A stretch of 64,000 nt of DNA from Nostoc spongiaeforme FACHB-130. Its GTDB lineage: Bacteria; Cyanobacteriota; Cyanobacteriia; Cyanobacteriales; Nostocaceae. Shown here in pieces: positions 34,901-43,832 of this stretch (the first letter of the stretch is position 1; every line of letters starts with the position of its first letter). Under the pieces are notes generated by a model that was not told the DNA's origin, searched no databases, and worked only from the letters and a program-made list of their open reading frames with translations. The stretch lies in assembly GCF_014698475.1 (NCBI RefSeq), contig NZ_JACJTB010000024.1, forward strand, positions 31,640 to 95,639. The letters run 5' to 3'. The translations under genes and the position numbers were made by a program.

Positions 34901-35351
34901 AGCTGTCAGCAGACCAATTATTAATAAAGCTGAGGCAAAGGCTGTGTCAGAAAACCCTCAATTTACCAACAACCTTCAAGGTGCAAACATCGCCAACTTT
35001 GCCAACGAAGTTAAAGACAACGCCAGTCAGCAAGCCTCAGATTTCACTCAAACCAGTGGCGCAAACATCACCGAAATTCTGCAACTAATCAACAACCTAC
35101 GCCAAACCGCCGCCCAATTTCCGCCAGAAATCCGCGACGACATCACCATTGATATTGATGATGTAGAAGCCGAAATTCAAAAACCTGAACCAGAACGCAA
35201 TAAACCCAAACTCAAAAAGCGTCTCATTGCTTTACTCACTGCTGCTAGTTTAATTGCTGGTCATATTGCAAATGTCACAGATTTTACTAATAATGTTCTA
35301 GAAATAGGCGACAAATTGGGGATAGAATTACAGCTTCCTGCTGGAAAATAG
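31920..35351 (+). CDS. LRR-Roco (Roc-COR) GTPase
   Basis: An 1143-residue Roco protein. About 17-18 leucine-rich repeats (residues ~15-465) are followed by the Roc GTPase: P-loop GQGSVGKT at 503-510, G3 DFGGQE, and G4 GNKRD. The COR domain follows (LPLSWFEVKQQLESM, IGICYKNK, LVLNFRD, LKPNWVTEGIYALL). After residue ~960 comes a helical tail (ILQLINNLRQTAAQFPPEIR, then LKKRLIALLTAASLIAG) which I cannot assign; related tails occur in other cyanobacterial multidomain signalling proteins. Roco proteins are dimerising nucleotide switches; bacterial members have few known partners. All GTPase motifs are present, so it should bind and hydrolyse GTP. Gene follows an antitoxin-like gene and precedes a repeat element. 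Confidence 0.9.
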   Translation: MTQDELLALIEQAAAEGWRELDLSGQNLAELPREIGKLQQLESLILGKKVEGYEFVGSRYLENFSGNNLKTLPLELLDLPNLRKLDISGNPLESIPDVVTQILHLEELILIRVELTEIPDAIAKLTNLTQLHLSFNKITQIPEAIAKLTNLTQLHLRNNQITQIPEAIAKLTNLTQLHLNDNQITQIPEAIANLTNLTQLDLKGNQITQIPEAIANLTNLMQLHLSGNQITQIPEAIANLTNLTQFHLSFNQITQIPEAIANLTNLTQLHLYENQINEIPEAIANLTNLTGLYLFSNKITEIPEAIAQSTNLTRLHLNDNKITEIPEAIAQSTNLTRLHLSFNKITQIPEALANLTNLTQLDLSSNQITEIPEALANLTNLTQLDLSSNQITEIPEAIAKLTNLTHLYLSRNQITQIPEAIAQLTNLTHLYLSENQITEIPEVLESLQKLEKLDLRGNPLPISPEILGSSDEIGLVEEIFNYLQLLRSGEVRPLNEAKILLVGQGSVGKTSLIERLIRNQYDKNQPQTDGLNVQTWNVHINSKDIRLNVWDFGGQEIYHATHQFFLTKRSLYLLVCNCRTSEEENRIEYWLKLIESFGGQSPVIIVGNKRDEQPLDINRKALREKYPNIQAIIETSCQDNIGIDELRTAIFQQIANLKEVYDLLPLSWFEVKQQLESMPQDFISYSNYIGICYKNKIPEEQNQEQLIDLLHRLGLVLNFRDHPILKDTNVLKPNWVTEGIYALLSDEILKTQTKGIFTLADLSRILNPERYPIQRHKYLIGLMKEFELCFALECHPPQFLIAGLLPKDQPEQTELEGETLEFQYYYKVLPESIISRFIVNTHEKIHNQIYWRSGVMLQYQENNEIYNIARIKADPEDKKIFIAISGRKETRRLFLGILRDVFNKIHKSLPNLEITEWVPVPDYPNHPPLDYQELLGLEAMGESTVTIGKLKLKLNLRQLLDGYESLESRQKSKKGDDYLNDRTVYEDMRDIARLAVSRPIINKAEAKAVSENPQFTNNLQGANIANFANEVKDNASQQASDFTQTSGANITEILQLINNLRQTAAQFPPEIRDDITIDIDDVEAEIQKPEPERNKPKLKKRLIALLTAASLIAGHIANVTDFTNNVLEIGDKLGIELQLPAGK
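32262..33227. repeat. fourteen 69-bp tandem LRR-coding units, most with a HIP1 octamer
   Basis: Exactly 14 units of 69 bp (23 codons; consensus ITQIPEAIANLTNLTQLHL plus four residues). Twelve units carry GCGATCGC at the GluAlaIleAla codons; units 11 and 12 read GCGCTCGC. The units are nearly identical at DNA level. Confidence 0.93.
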
Positions 35352-35398
35352 GCTTTTCTAGCTCCCTATTGTGTACAGAAAAGTAGAATTACCCCCTT

Positions 35399-35624
35399 CT
35401 ACGGTGTAGACACAAGTCTTTTAGAGTTAGTCGATACATTGGCAATGTTAGGCGATACATTGGCAATGTCAGGCGATACATTGGCAATGTTAAGCGATAC
35501 ATTGGCAATGTTAAGCGATACATTCACAATGTTAGGCAATACATTCACAATGTTAGGCGATACATTCACAACGTCAGGCGATACATTCACAATGTCGATG
35601 CAGCAACTTGTGTGTACACCGTAG
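35399..35624. mobile_element. 226-bp terminal-inverted-repeat element with eight 21-bp phased palindromes
   Basis: The ends CTACGGTGTAGACACAAGT (35399-35417) and its inverse (35606-35624) match at 18 of 19 positions. Inside are eight 13-bp palindromes at exact 21-bp steps: 35436, 35457, 35478, 35499 (ACATTGGCAATGT) and 35520, 35541, 35562, 35583 (ACATTCACAATGT, one with a base change). Outside the ends, AATTACCCC (35387-35395) and GGGGTAATT (35651-35659) form another inverted pair. Frames open on both strands through the 21-bp units are by-products. No transposase; it would be a non-autonomous element or a binding array. The rest of the 35352-35676 gap shows no gene. Confidence 0.75.
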
Positions 35625-35676
35625 CCTTTACAAAGGGAGGGTTAGGGTGGGGTAATTTATTTGTGCGTAAGTCCTG

Positions 35677-38337
35677 TTAATGTAAATTAGCCAAAATTTG
35701 GGCGATCGCATTTAATAATTGTTTTTGTTCTACAGGTTTAACTAAATGGATGTGAAAGCCTGCGGCTAGTGCTTGTTTTTGGTTGATTTCTCCAGCATAA
35801 GCTGTCAGAGCGATCGCAGGTATGTTACCGCCTTGTTCTGGTGGTAAGGCGCGAATCAAACGGATGAGGGTATAACCGTCAATTCCCGGCATTCCAATAT
35901 CACTTAAAAGTAAGTCTGCTGTGTTGTTGGCTAAAAATTCTAAGGCTTGGCTACCAGATGCGATCGCTGTGACTTTAGCACCAAACTGTTCTAATATCAC
36001 AGTCAAAAACTGTCCTGTATCTACATCATCGTCTACTACCAAAATATGTAAACCTGCTAAATTTACTGCCTCATCTACTGTGGAAACAGATTGATTTTTT
36101 GGCATAAAATCTAACATTAAAGGCAATTTCACAGTGAATGTTGCACCCATTCCTTCCCCTGGGCTTTCTACTTGTACCGTTCCACCGTGCAATTCTGTGA
36201 GATGGCGTACGATTGCTAACCCTAATCCTAAGCCACCAAATTGACGAGTAATTGTGCCATCAGCTTGCCGAAAATAATCAAATACATAAGGCAAAAACTC
36301 TGGACTAATACCTTGACCATTATCTTGAATTTGAATTTGAGCATAGGTATCAACTCTATTTAAATTAATTTCTACTTTAGCCCCAGTCAACGGAGTAAAT
36401 TTAATCGCATTGGAAAGCAAATTACAAACTATTTGTTGCAGGCGTTCGGCATCTCCTTTTACCCATGCCATATCCACACAAATGATTTTGTGAATTTGCA
36501 TTCCTCTAGCTTCCATAGCTAGGTATACAGTATCAAGAGATGCGTGCAGAATATCAATTAAATTTACAGGCTGAAGATTTAAAATTATTTTTCTCTGTTG
36601 AATCCGAGAAACATCTAATAAATCTTCTATGAGTTGAATTTGTAATTTAGCATTCCGCTCAATGGTTTCTAAGCCATGTGTGAGTTTCTCATCATCATAT
36701 TTGCGTCTTCTCAGTAGTGTTACCCAACCCAAAATCGGATTCAAGGGAGTTCTTAATTCATGGGAAAGTACAGCAATAAACTCGTCTTTAATTTTATTGG
36801 CCTTTTCCGCTTCACTCCGCGCCGATTGTTCTCTAGATAAGAGATTTTCTAGTTCAACTTCTGCTTGTTTACGCTCAGTAATATCCCGAAAAAATATCCC
36901 CAACCCATCTTCAAAAGGATAAGCATGAATTTCTAGCCACATATTTTGCGGCGGATATAATGCTTCAAAATGCACAGGAATTAATTGCGCGATCGCCCGC
37001 AAATATTCTCCCTCAAATTCTGTACCTTGCATTCCTGTCCATTGCTGCCAATAATTTTGAGCCAGCATGGTTTCTGGGGTGACACCTTTGATTTTAGCCG
37101 CCTGTTGATTGGCATAAGTTATTTGCCAATCTTTATTAACAGCAATAAAAGCATCTGTCATGCTTTCTAAAATATTACTCAAGCGATTTCGTAAATCTTT
37201 TTCAGCTTTTAATAATTTATCTTTTTCTAGATTTGACTCTTCTAAACGAATATTAGTTTCTCTTAAGGAATCATTCAGTTTAATTAATTTTTCAGACATT
37301 TCAGCCCGTTCTTGATACTCGCCAATTCTAAATTTTTCAATAGCGAGTTCTACTTGGATTTTAGCCCTTTCAGTAATAGCAACACCAACCAGCAAAGTCA
37401 CAATCGATTGCACTAACAAACTTAATTTATGAACATGCAAAACTTCTGGCTGTACAGGAAAACTCGGCAATAAGATAGCATTCGGATAGACTACTAAATA
37501 AGAAAAAAGCGTGATTAATATGGAAAATGTCGCAACCAACATTCCTGTAGAAACTCCGAAGCGAGTAGCCGCCCACATTAAAGGAATAAAGCTTAAAAAA
37601 GATAACTGTTGAAACCTAAACTCTGTGTTACTATTAATGGAAACTTCCGATACAGTGACCGAAGCAATACTAATACACAAAAATAAAATAGTAGTAACTT
37701 CTAATAACAAAGGGCGACAAGTTGGCAGTCTAAAAGTTGGGGATGCAGAATTTGCTGTCGGACAATGAGATAACCAACCCCAAGATTGCAGATAAGGCGT
37801 TAATACTAACAAAATTGTGGGGGTAAAACCCATAATACCGATCGCATTTCCTAACCACCAGTGAGTAATGCTGTCAGTCAGGTGAGCAGCCGGCATTTTG
37901 CCTATAGCCACCCAAGCTAAACTACCAAACACAGCTAAACTACTGCTGGCAAACAAAGGTACAGTTAAGGTAAAAATAGCAGCATCTTTGAGACTATGAA
38001 ACGTCAGAGAACCCTTCCAAAAACGACGATAGAGTAACCAAGCAACCAGGGGTTCGACAATATCGATAACGCCAATAAATCGCTCCCAACCATGCAATCC
38101 CCAAATAGGAGCCATCAAGAAAGATGCAATACCTGTGAGGATGATACCATCAAGGCCAAACCAAAAACTTAGAGCGATCGCTACCCCAGAAGGCGGAAAC
38201 CACAAAGAAACCCCTGGCTGAATACGGTAGATCAGCGCCATTCCATGAGCAGCAACCAAAGCTAATAGCCCTAGTGATAAAATCAAAAGCCGTTGATGTC
38301 TGGCACTCACCCTAACAAATTGCGACAAACGCTGCAT
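35677..38337 (-). CDS. MASE1-PAS hybrid histidine kinase with C-terminal receiver
   Basis: An 886-residue membrane kinase. The N-terminal ~300 residues are a MASE1 sensor with about eight helices (GVSLWFPPSGVAIALSFWFG is diagnostic). A coiled segment (~330-395) leads to a PAS domain (TDAFIAVNKDWQITYANQQA). The kinase core has the phosphoacceptor His in VLSHELRTPLNPILGW, the N-box NLLSNAIKF, the G1-box DNGQGI, and the G2-box GLGLGLAIVRHL. The C-terminal receiver has VVDDDVDTGQ, the acceptor Asp in LLLSDIGMPG, and Lys in HLVKPV. The signal is unknown. ATG 38337 is used; the frame extends three codons more. No response-regulator output partner is adjacent. Confidence 0.93.
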   Translation of the reverse strand: MQRLSQFVRVSARHQRLLILSLGLLALVAAHGMALIYRIQPGVSLWFPPSGVAIALSFWFGLDGIILTGIASFLMAPIWGLHGWERFIGVIDIVEPLVAWLLYRRFWKGSLTFHSLKDAAIFTLTVPLFASSSLAVFGSLAWVAIGKMPAAHLTDSITHWWLGNAIGIMGFTPTILLVLTPYLQSWGWLSHCPTANSASPTFRLPTCRPLLLEVTTILFLCISIASVTVSEVSINSNTEFRFQQLSFLSFIPLMWAATRFGVSTGMLVATFSILITLFSYLVVYPNAILLPSFPVQPEVLHVHKLSLLVQSIVTLLVGVAITERAKIQVELAIEKFRIGEYQERAEMSEKLIKLNDSLRETNIRLEESNLEKDKLLKAEKDLRNRLSNILESMTDAFIAVNKDWQITYANQQAAKIKGVTPETMLAQNYWQQWTGMQGTEFEGEYLRAIAQLIPVHFEALYPPQNMWLEIHAYPFEDGLGIFFRDITERKQAEVELENLLSREQSARSEAEKANKIKDEFIAVLSHELRTPLNPILGWVTLLRRRKYDDEKLTHGLETIERNAKLQIQLIEDLLDVSRIQQRKIILNLQPVNLIDILHASLDTVYLAMEARGMQIHKIICVDMAWVKGDAERLQQIVCNLLSNAIKFTPLTGAKVEINLNRVDTYAQIQIQDNGQGISPEFLPYVFDYFRQADGTITRQFGGLGLGLAIVRHLTELHGGTVQVESPGEGMGATFTVKLPLMLDFMPKNQSVSTVDEAVNLAGLHILVVDDDVDTGQFLTVILEQFGAKVTAIASGSQALEFLANNTADLLLSDIGMPGIDGYTLIRLIRALPPEQGGNIPAIALTAYAGEINQKQALAAGFHIHLVKPVEQKQLLNAIAQILANLH

Positions 38338-38774
38338 AATTGCCAATAAATTTTAGATTGTTCAGCCTACCCATCTTAGTGCTAATAAATAGTCATAGCA
38401 CCAGATACTCCTTCAGCTGCGATCAGTGCAAAGGTAGACATTTTTGGTGTACCAAATATTGTTTTAACTACGGAAGTTCCCAAAAAATATTACAAATTAT
38501 TTTTGATCAGCGCATCAGCCCCAGTTGACGACTTACTCTAGGCGTGGTTCAGTGTAGCGATCGCCTAGCCCAACAAAACGTTTATCTAGTAGCAGCCAAG
38601 GTGCTTAAGAAATCGGTAAATAATCAGACAACAAAAAGTAATAAGGGTTTGAGGATGTATGTAGATATTCAAAATCCTTACACCCCCAAACCCATTTTCC
38701 ACAGAAAAACTTTATGCGTCAGGCTCTAACAAATTAGCCTGCCTAGGCAGAGTATATCTTTTTAGTTGATGTCT
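38338..38774. other. intergenic region between the MASE1 kinase and phoX, no confirmed gene
   Basis: A plus-strand frame of about 45 codons (38389-38534) reads VDIFGVPNIVLTTEVPKKYY and ends VDDLL-stop; it lacks a start with a ribosome-binding site. It could be a fragment of a lost gene, but I recognise no family. HIP1 sites and one short inverted repeat (GCCTGCCTAGGCAG, 38740-38753) are present. Confidence 0.4.
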
Positions 38775-40085
38775 CTAAGCTCTTGTCCAAGGCCCCCAAA
38801 TGGCAAAAGTAATACCAGGAGTTTGAATGTTAACAAACAAAGTTCTACCGTCAGGTGAGAAGCAAGCACCTGCAAACTCACTATCATTTAAGGCATTACG
38901 GGCAAAATTATAAATTTCACCTTGGGGATTCACACCTCTTAAGAAATTTTCGCCGCCTCCGTCTTCGCAGAGAATCAAATCACCAAAAGGTGCAACAACT
39001 ATATTGTCAGGAGCATCAAGTTCGCTTCTCGATGTGGACTCTACAAACAAATCAAGGCTTTCAGGGGTTCCGTCAACTGGTGGAATGTAGCGCCAAACTT
39101 GACCTGCTCCCGCAGCACCACCACTTGTACAACAAAAATAAAATTCTCCGTTACCATACCATATACCTTCCCCACGAGCAAAGGTAGCTGCACCTAGTTC
39201 TTGACCTTGTAATCGCACAGTGTCACCATCTAATGGGTTGGGATTGGGAATAGTCACCCACTCTACAGCCAACTTTTGTCCTGGTCTGAAACCACTGTTA
39301 GAGGTATTAACTCTAGGTTGACCGACAATTTTCAATGCTTGTAGAGTACCACCAGCTTTTAAATTGCCTTTGTCTGTGGGAATAAAGCGATAGAAAAGGC
39401 TGTCCCCTCTATCTTCTGTTTCATAGACAATTCCGGTTCTGGGGTCTACAGCTACAGCTTCATGATTAAATCTTCCCATTGCAACTAGAGGCTCTGGATT
39501 AACCCCAGAGGTAGCACTAGCTGGAACTTCAAAGTTGTAACCGTGTGGTTTTGTGACTCCGTTAGTTGCACTTGGTAAAGTCACATCTTCTTCACAGGTA
39601 ATCCAAGAACCCCAAGGAGTCAGGCCACCGGCACAGTTACGGATGGTTCCACTCAGAGACACAAAGTGTTTGATTAACTGGCGATTAGCACCAACAACTA
39701 AGGTTGTTGTACCACCTCTAGCAATTGGATCATAAGGTTTTGTCCCTTGTGTACGTGAACCACTGAAACCAGTGCCAAGTTCGTGATTGCGAACCAAAAT
39801 AACTGTATTTCTTGGGCCAGGGAAAGCGGCCATCCCATCATGAGCGCCTGGTACTAAAGTACCATCGGTCATAAGTTCCCCTGTACGAGAGAAAGTGCGA
39901 TATTGAAATCCAGGCGGTAAATCTAACAAACCATTAGGATCAGGAACCAGCGCACCATAACCTGTGCCGAAAATAGGTTGACCGTTGGCTTGTCTGGCGT
40001 AAAGAGCTTCTAAAGGCGAGGCTAATAATGTACCAGCAGCACTTGCCCCAGCTAATGTAAAAAATCTGCGTCTTGATAATTTCAT
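38775..40085 (-). CDS. phoX: PhoX-family (DUF839) exported phosphatase
   Basis: A 436-residue protein with a Tat signal (SRRRFFTLAGASAAGTLLAS) and a beta-propeller domain of the PhoX/DUF839 type. Marks: LVRNHELG, HFVSLSGTIRNCAGGLTPWG, SWITCEED, GRFNHEAVAVDPRTGIVYETEDRGDSLFYRF (quoted in part), DAPDNIVVAPFGDLILCEDGGG. The Glu, Cys and Asp residues in these motifs correspond to Fe/Ca ligands of PhoX alkaline phosphatases. Tat export of a folded metalloenzyme is expected. PhoX releases phosphate from organic monoesters. A candidate Pho box lies 470 nt upstream. Alternative: a close DUF839 paralogue without phosphatase activity. Confidence 0.85.
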   Translation of the reverse strand: MKLSRRRFFTLAGASAAGTLLASPLEALYARQANGQPIFGTGYGALVPDPNGLLDLPPGFQYRTFSRTGELMTDGTLVPGAHDGMAAFPGPRNTVILVRNHELGTGFSGSRTQGTKPYDPIARGGTTTLVVGANRQLIKHFVSLSGTIRNCAGGLTPWGSWITCEEDVTLPSATNGVTKPHGYNFEVPASATSGVNPEPLVAMGRFNHEAVAVDPRTGIVYETEDRGDSLFYRFIPTDKGNLKAGGTLQALKIVGQPRVNTSNSGFRPGQKLAVEWVTIPNPNPLDGDTVRLQGQELGAATFARGEGIWYGNGEFYFCCTSGGAAGAGQVWRYIPPVDGTPESLDLFVESTSRSELDAPDNIVVAPFGDLILCEDGGGENFLRGVNPQGEIYNFARNALNDSEFAGACFSPDGRTLFVNIQTPGITFAIWGPWTRA

Positions 40086-40554
40086 TGGTTACAAATAGAA
40101 ATGCTTGGAAGAAGTTATGGGAATTAGATTAAGCTTGGGTAATGTTTTATTTAAAACACAGTTATAAAAAATTCCTAAAATATATCTCTAAATACTGCGA
40201 ATAAATATCTCAAATAGCCTCCGCATCAATCGATTTAAGCAAGATAGTTTGCCTACAAATTTTATATAAATGAGTAATAAATAATTTATAAACAACTTAA
40301 CTCTGCTTTTGCTATATCAGAAAATATGACAAACAAAATAATAGATTTAAATAATTTATTTTGATGATTTATTGGTGAGATAGCCAGAGATACCAAACAG
40401 GCAACAATTAACAGAATGAAAATTCTCTTGCTGTCTAATGTTCATTATTTACCGATTTCATAACCAACCTAATATCGTTATAAAGGCTTATTTAATAATG
40501 GTTTAAGCCAATAGACTAGGCTGCAATAGTCATATTTTTTCCATACGCAGAACA

Positions 40555-40584
40555 TTGTTAAGCAAAGGTTAATAAGTGATTAAT
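40555..40584 (-). promoter_or_regulatory. candidate Pho box (three 8-mers at 11-bp spacing)
   Basis: On the minus strand the order is ATTAATCA, ATTAACCT, CTTAACAA with 3-nt spacers. Each fits the cyanobacterial Pho-box unit (Py)TTAA(Py)(Py)(A/T) at 7 of 8 positions. It faces phoX, 470 nt before the start codon, in a 779-bp AT-rich gap (40086-40864) with no other gene. Confidence 0.5.
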
Positions 40585-40864
40585 TATTTAAAAGATTATA
40601 AGCTAATCATAAAATATTACTTTTTTGAATGTTATGGAAAAATAAATTATTAAACACCCGGATAACAATACATCTAATGATAAAATTCCATCTGGAATGT
40701 TTTAGGTAATGCACAGAAGCAAACAACACAAATCATGATTATAACAACCAGATATTAAACAGTCTGGTGAACATTTTGTTTGACTTTTATTACCGAGTAT
40801 TCCACCCATTAACTCTGTGATTCAGAGTTCGGAAATTTCAGGAAAATTGATTATTCTCAAAAAA

Positions 40865-41479
40865 ATGAACAGATTTTTTACCCAAATTAAAGCTACGGTA
40901 GCTGTAGTTGCTGTCACATCTTTAGCTACTGTCATCAATGTTCCCCAAGCTGATGCAGCTTCTTTTGATTTATCTTGGTTGGGAGGACAAGGTTATTCAG
41001 CTAACGGTAGATTTTCCTTTGACGATAGTTTCTTAGGCGGCGTTGTCACCAGAGATCAGCTGAGTGATTTCACAATCTCCTTTTTTGACCCAGCCGGAAC
41101 TTTACTACAAAGTTTCGATTATGATTTTCCCAATCCCAGCAGCAGCTTTAACTTCAACTTTGATACTGTTTCTCGCACTGTTTTGCAAACAGGTAACTTT
41201 GATACGCCCAACGGCTTTGATTTAGGAATTGACTTTGCTACAGAAGTGACTGGGTTATCTTTTTATACATTCTTAGATCCTGACCAGGGATTACCAAACG
41301 CTACGATATTTTTAAAGGATGACCTATCACCAGAAGTCTGTAGTACATTCCCCAACTGTCGATTAGATGTTGGTGGTCAGTTAACAGCCACAGCCGTTCC
41401 AGAACCAAGTGCAATTTTAGGCTTGTTAGTGGCAGGTTCTTTAGGCCGATTTTTAAAGAAAAAGCAAGCATCTATCTAA
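40865..41479 (+). CDS. PEP-CTERM sorted exported protein
   Basis: A 204-residue exported protein. MNRFFTQIKATVAVVAVTSL begins a signal peptide that ends near ADA. The body is beta-rich and Asp/Phe/Ser-rich. The C-terminus is a classic PEP-CTERM signal: VPEPSAILGLLVAGSLGRFL, then KKK. This signal is processed by exosortase-type enzymes, so the protein is probably surface or exopolysaccharide associated. The start at 40865 is preferred over the open frame to 40817 because it gives a proper signal peptide. A terminator follows. Confidence 0.85.
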   Translation: MNRFFTQIKATVAVVAVTSLATVINVPQADAASFDLSWLGGQGYSANGRFSFDDSFLGGVVTRDQLSDFTISFFDPAGTLLQSFDYDFPNPSSSFNFNFDTVSRTVLQTGNFDTPNGFDLGIDFATEVTGLSFYTFLDPDQGLPNATIFLKDDLSPEVCSTFPNCRLDVGGQLTATAVPEPSAILGLLVAGSLGRFLKKKQASI

Positions 41480-41575
41480 ACAGCAAACTGAATAGTTGAT
41501 GCCAGCTTGATAAAAACCGTAATTGACCAATATTGTATCTTTCATTCCCCAGGTATTGCCTAAACAAAAAATCTG

Positions 41576-41606
41576 AAGCTCTCTAGTAAAGAGAGCTTTG
41601 GGATTT
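41576..41606 (+). terminator. terminator-like hairpin after the PEP-CTERM gene
   Basis: AAGCTCTCT (41576-41584), loop AGTAA, AGAGAGCTT (41590-41598), perfect, followed by TGGGATTTT. Confidence 0.75.
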
Positions 41607-41667
41607 TAATATTTTCATGTTCCGGGCGATCGCACTTTTTCCTAGAACAGAGATAATGGCAAGGCTG

Positions 41668-42735
41668 CTAAACAACAGCAGTATTTTGGTGTTCTAACCA
41701 TTGCAAAATCCGATTCCAAGCCCACCAAGGGTCAGGGTCTTGCGCCTGGAACTGACACTCTTTGCTACTTAAATAGCCGACATGACCTCCATAACGGGTG
41801 AGTAGCAAATCTAGGGCGGAATTCTGCTTGCAGGCGGCTTTTAATTCGGGGACGATATCTGGATGAAATAAAGGATCATCGGCAGCGTAGATAATTAAAG
41901 TTGGTTTTTGGAGTTCTGGTAACAGTTGGAGGGCGCTGCTGGCTTTGTAGTATGCCTCTACACTGGGAAAACCCAGCCTTTCTATTACTAGTTCGTGGTC
42001 AAAATCCCAAATGGTGTTTGTTCGCTCTATGGCTTGAGGGTCAATAGTTCCAGGATGAGCATCATGGATTCGCCAAGCGAGTTTCTTTAATTCACGCACA
42101 ATACTAGCTTCTATGAGTCTACCAAAACGGTCTTTGGTGAGATAGGTGAGCGATCGCAACGAATCCAAACTCGGACAAATCACTGCACCACCACCAATAT
42201 CGCTGTACTCGATACCCAGATTTTCATTACCCTGGGTTAACTCCGCAGCTGCTTTGATTCCCCACAGGGCTAATTGTCCCCCCAAAGAAAACCCCATAAA
42301 CCAAAATTTCCTGGGACATCCCATCGCCGCCGCCGCCGCCGCCAAGCGCACAAAATCTTCGCCCTCATACAATCCATCAGAGGTTAAAGTTGGTGATAAT
42401 TCTGCCGTTTTACCGTGCGCCCGCCAATCAAATAACACCACAGCATAGCCTTGAGAGTATGCTTTGCGTCCTAACAACCGCAAAGACCATTCTTGGTCTA
42501 ACTCGCCTGTAATTCCATAAGTGGCAATGATTGTACTGTGGGCATTGTCAGGAATAGCTACCCAAGTAAAAATCGGCACACCTTGTCCACCCATCAATAT
42601 TGTTTTATGATAGGGCGGCTCTGGTTGAGAAACTGTACTTTCCCAGTAACGTTTTCCCCAAAAAGCAGTGTAAACAGTCATTGCTACACCATTTTGTAAA
42701 AACTTGGCTGGATTGTAGGGCGGGTAACACATCAT
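41668..42735 (-). CDS. YheT/ABHD1-type alpha/beta hydrolase
   Basis: A 355-residue alpha/beta hydrolase of the YheT/EMB8 group. The nucleophile elbow is FMGFSLGGQLALWG, the acid lies in IYAADDPLFHPD, and the His in TRYGGHVGYLSSKE; VVLFDWRAHGKT is the typical strand-turn motif before it. An Ala-rich stretch AAAAAAMG precedes the nucleophile. Substrate is unknown; family members act on small esters or lipids. An ATG 18 codons further in (42681, MTVYTAFWGKRYW) is an alternative start. Confidence 0.82.
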   Translation of the reverse strand: MMCYPPYNPAKFLQNGVAMTVYTAFWGKRYWESTVSQPEPPYHKTILMGGQGVPIFTWVAIPDNAHSTIIATYGITGELDQEWSLRLLGRKAYSQGYAVVLFDWRAHGKTAELSPTLTSDGLYEGEDFVRLAAAAAAMGCPRKFWFMGFSLGGQLALWGIKAAAELTQGNENLGIEYSDIGGGAVICPSLDSLRSLTYLTKDRFGRLIEASIVRELKKLAWRIHDAHPGTIDPQAIERTNTIWDFDHELVIERLGFPSVEAYYKASSALQLLPELQKPTLIIYAADDPLFHPDIVPELKAACKQNSALDLLLTRYGGHVGYLSSKECQFQAQDPDPWWAWNRILQWLEHQNTAVV

Positions 42736-42889
42736 TTTGCAAATTTCGTGTATCTTAAGTTTTGTTTTTCATGAATTAGTTTTAATATTTATGTTAGATT
42801 TAAAATCTTTTTTATAATCAAGACAGAAATCTTTGTATCCACCAAAGATTCTTATTTTTCCTTAAAAAGTAGCAATAATTTTTTTCATA

Positions 42890-43621
42890 ATGCCGAGGAT
42901 TCTAGTCATAGACGATGACCCAGCAATTTCCGAGCTTGTTGCCGTCAATTTAGAAATGGCTGGCTATGATGTCAGTCAAGCTGAAGATGGTATCAAAGGT
43001 CAAGCGTTAGCTCTCCAGCTACAACCAGACTTGATCATGCTCGATCTCATGCTGCCCAGAGTAGATGGATTTACAGTTTGTCAACGCCTCCGTCGAGATG
43101 AAAGGACTGCGGAAATTCCCGTTTTGATGCTGACCGCCTTAAGTCAGACTCAAGACAAAGTGGAAGGCTTCAACGCCGGCGCAGACGACTATCTCACCAA
43201 ACCATTTGAAGTTGAAGAAATGCTGGCGCGGGTAAGAGCTTTATTGCGCCGTACTGACCGCATTCCCCAAGCCGCCAAACACAGCGAAATTCTCAACTAC
43301 GGCCCCTTAACCTTGGTTCCTGAGAGGTTTGAGGCGATATGGTTCAGTGAGACAGTGAAACTCACCCATTTGGAATTTGAGTTACTCCACTGTTTACTGC
43401 AACGCCACGGACAGACGGTTTCTCCTAGCGAAATTTTGCGGGAAGTTTGGGGTTACGATCCTGATGATGACATTGAGACGATTCGAGTTCATATTCGTCA
43501 TTTAAGAACTAAACTCGAACCCGATCCTCGTCATCCTCGCTACATCAAAACTGTATACGGTGCAGGATATTGTCTAGAATTACCCAGTCTGCCTGCATCA
43601 GTTGAAGGCGCTTCTGCATAA
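42890..43621 (+). CDS. rpaA: response regulator RpaA (OmpR family)
   Basis: A 243-residue receiver plus winged-helix regulator. The sequence is close to RpaA, the master output regulator of the cyanobacterial circadian clock and of phycobilisome energy coupling: [60 protein letters not shown] and [17 protein letters not shown]. The phosphoacceptor is Asp52. The DNA-binding wing ends [20 protein letters not shown]. In well-studied species the kinase SasA phosphorylates it. It stands alone; both neighbouring genes are on the other strand. The ATG at 42890 gives the family-typical N-terminus. Confidence 0.93.
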   Translation: MPRILVIDDDPAISELVAVNLEMAGYDVSQAEDGIKGQALALQLQPDLIMLDLMLPRVDGFTVCQRLRRDERTAEIPVLMLTALSQTQDKVEGFNAGADDYLTKPFEVEEMLARVRALLRRTDRIPQAAKHSEILNYGPLTLVPERFEAIWFSETVKLTHLEFELLHCLLQRHGQTVSPSEILREVWGYDPDDDIETIRVHIRHLRTKLEPDPRHPRYIKTVYGAGYCLELPSLPASVEGASA

Positions 43622-43832
43622 GTGGTTGACTAACGCAATCTATTCCTTGACCTCAGCCCTAAATTTGCCGAATCCATCATGTTGTGTGTCATGCTGTGGG
43701 GAATGAGGTTTAGTGGTTTTACCAAGGAAAACTCTAATTTCGCCTGCTTGACTCTACAGAAAGCTACCTTCCAATAGACATCCTTTTGTGGGGGTTGGTG
43801 CTTAGTAGGCGAATGCTACTCTATTAGTACTA

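Noticed and set aside
35439..35624. Frames with heptad repeats (LGDTLAM on plus, NVSPNIV on minus)
   Set aside because: Both strands are open only because the 21-bp unit is a multiple of three without stops; no ribosome-binding site.
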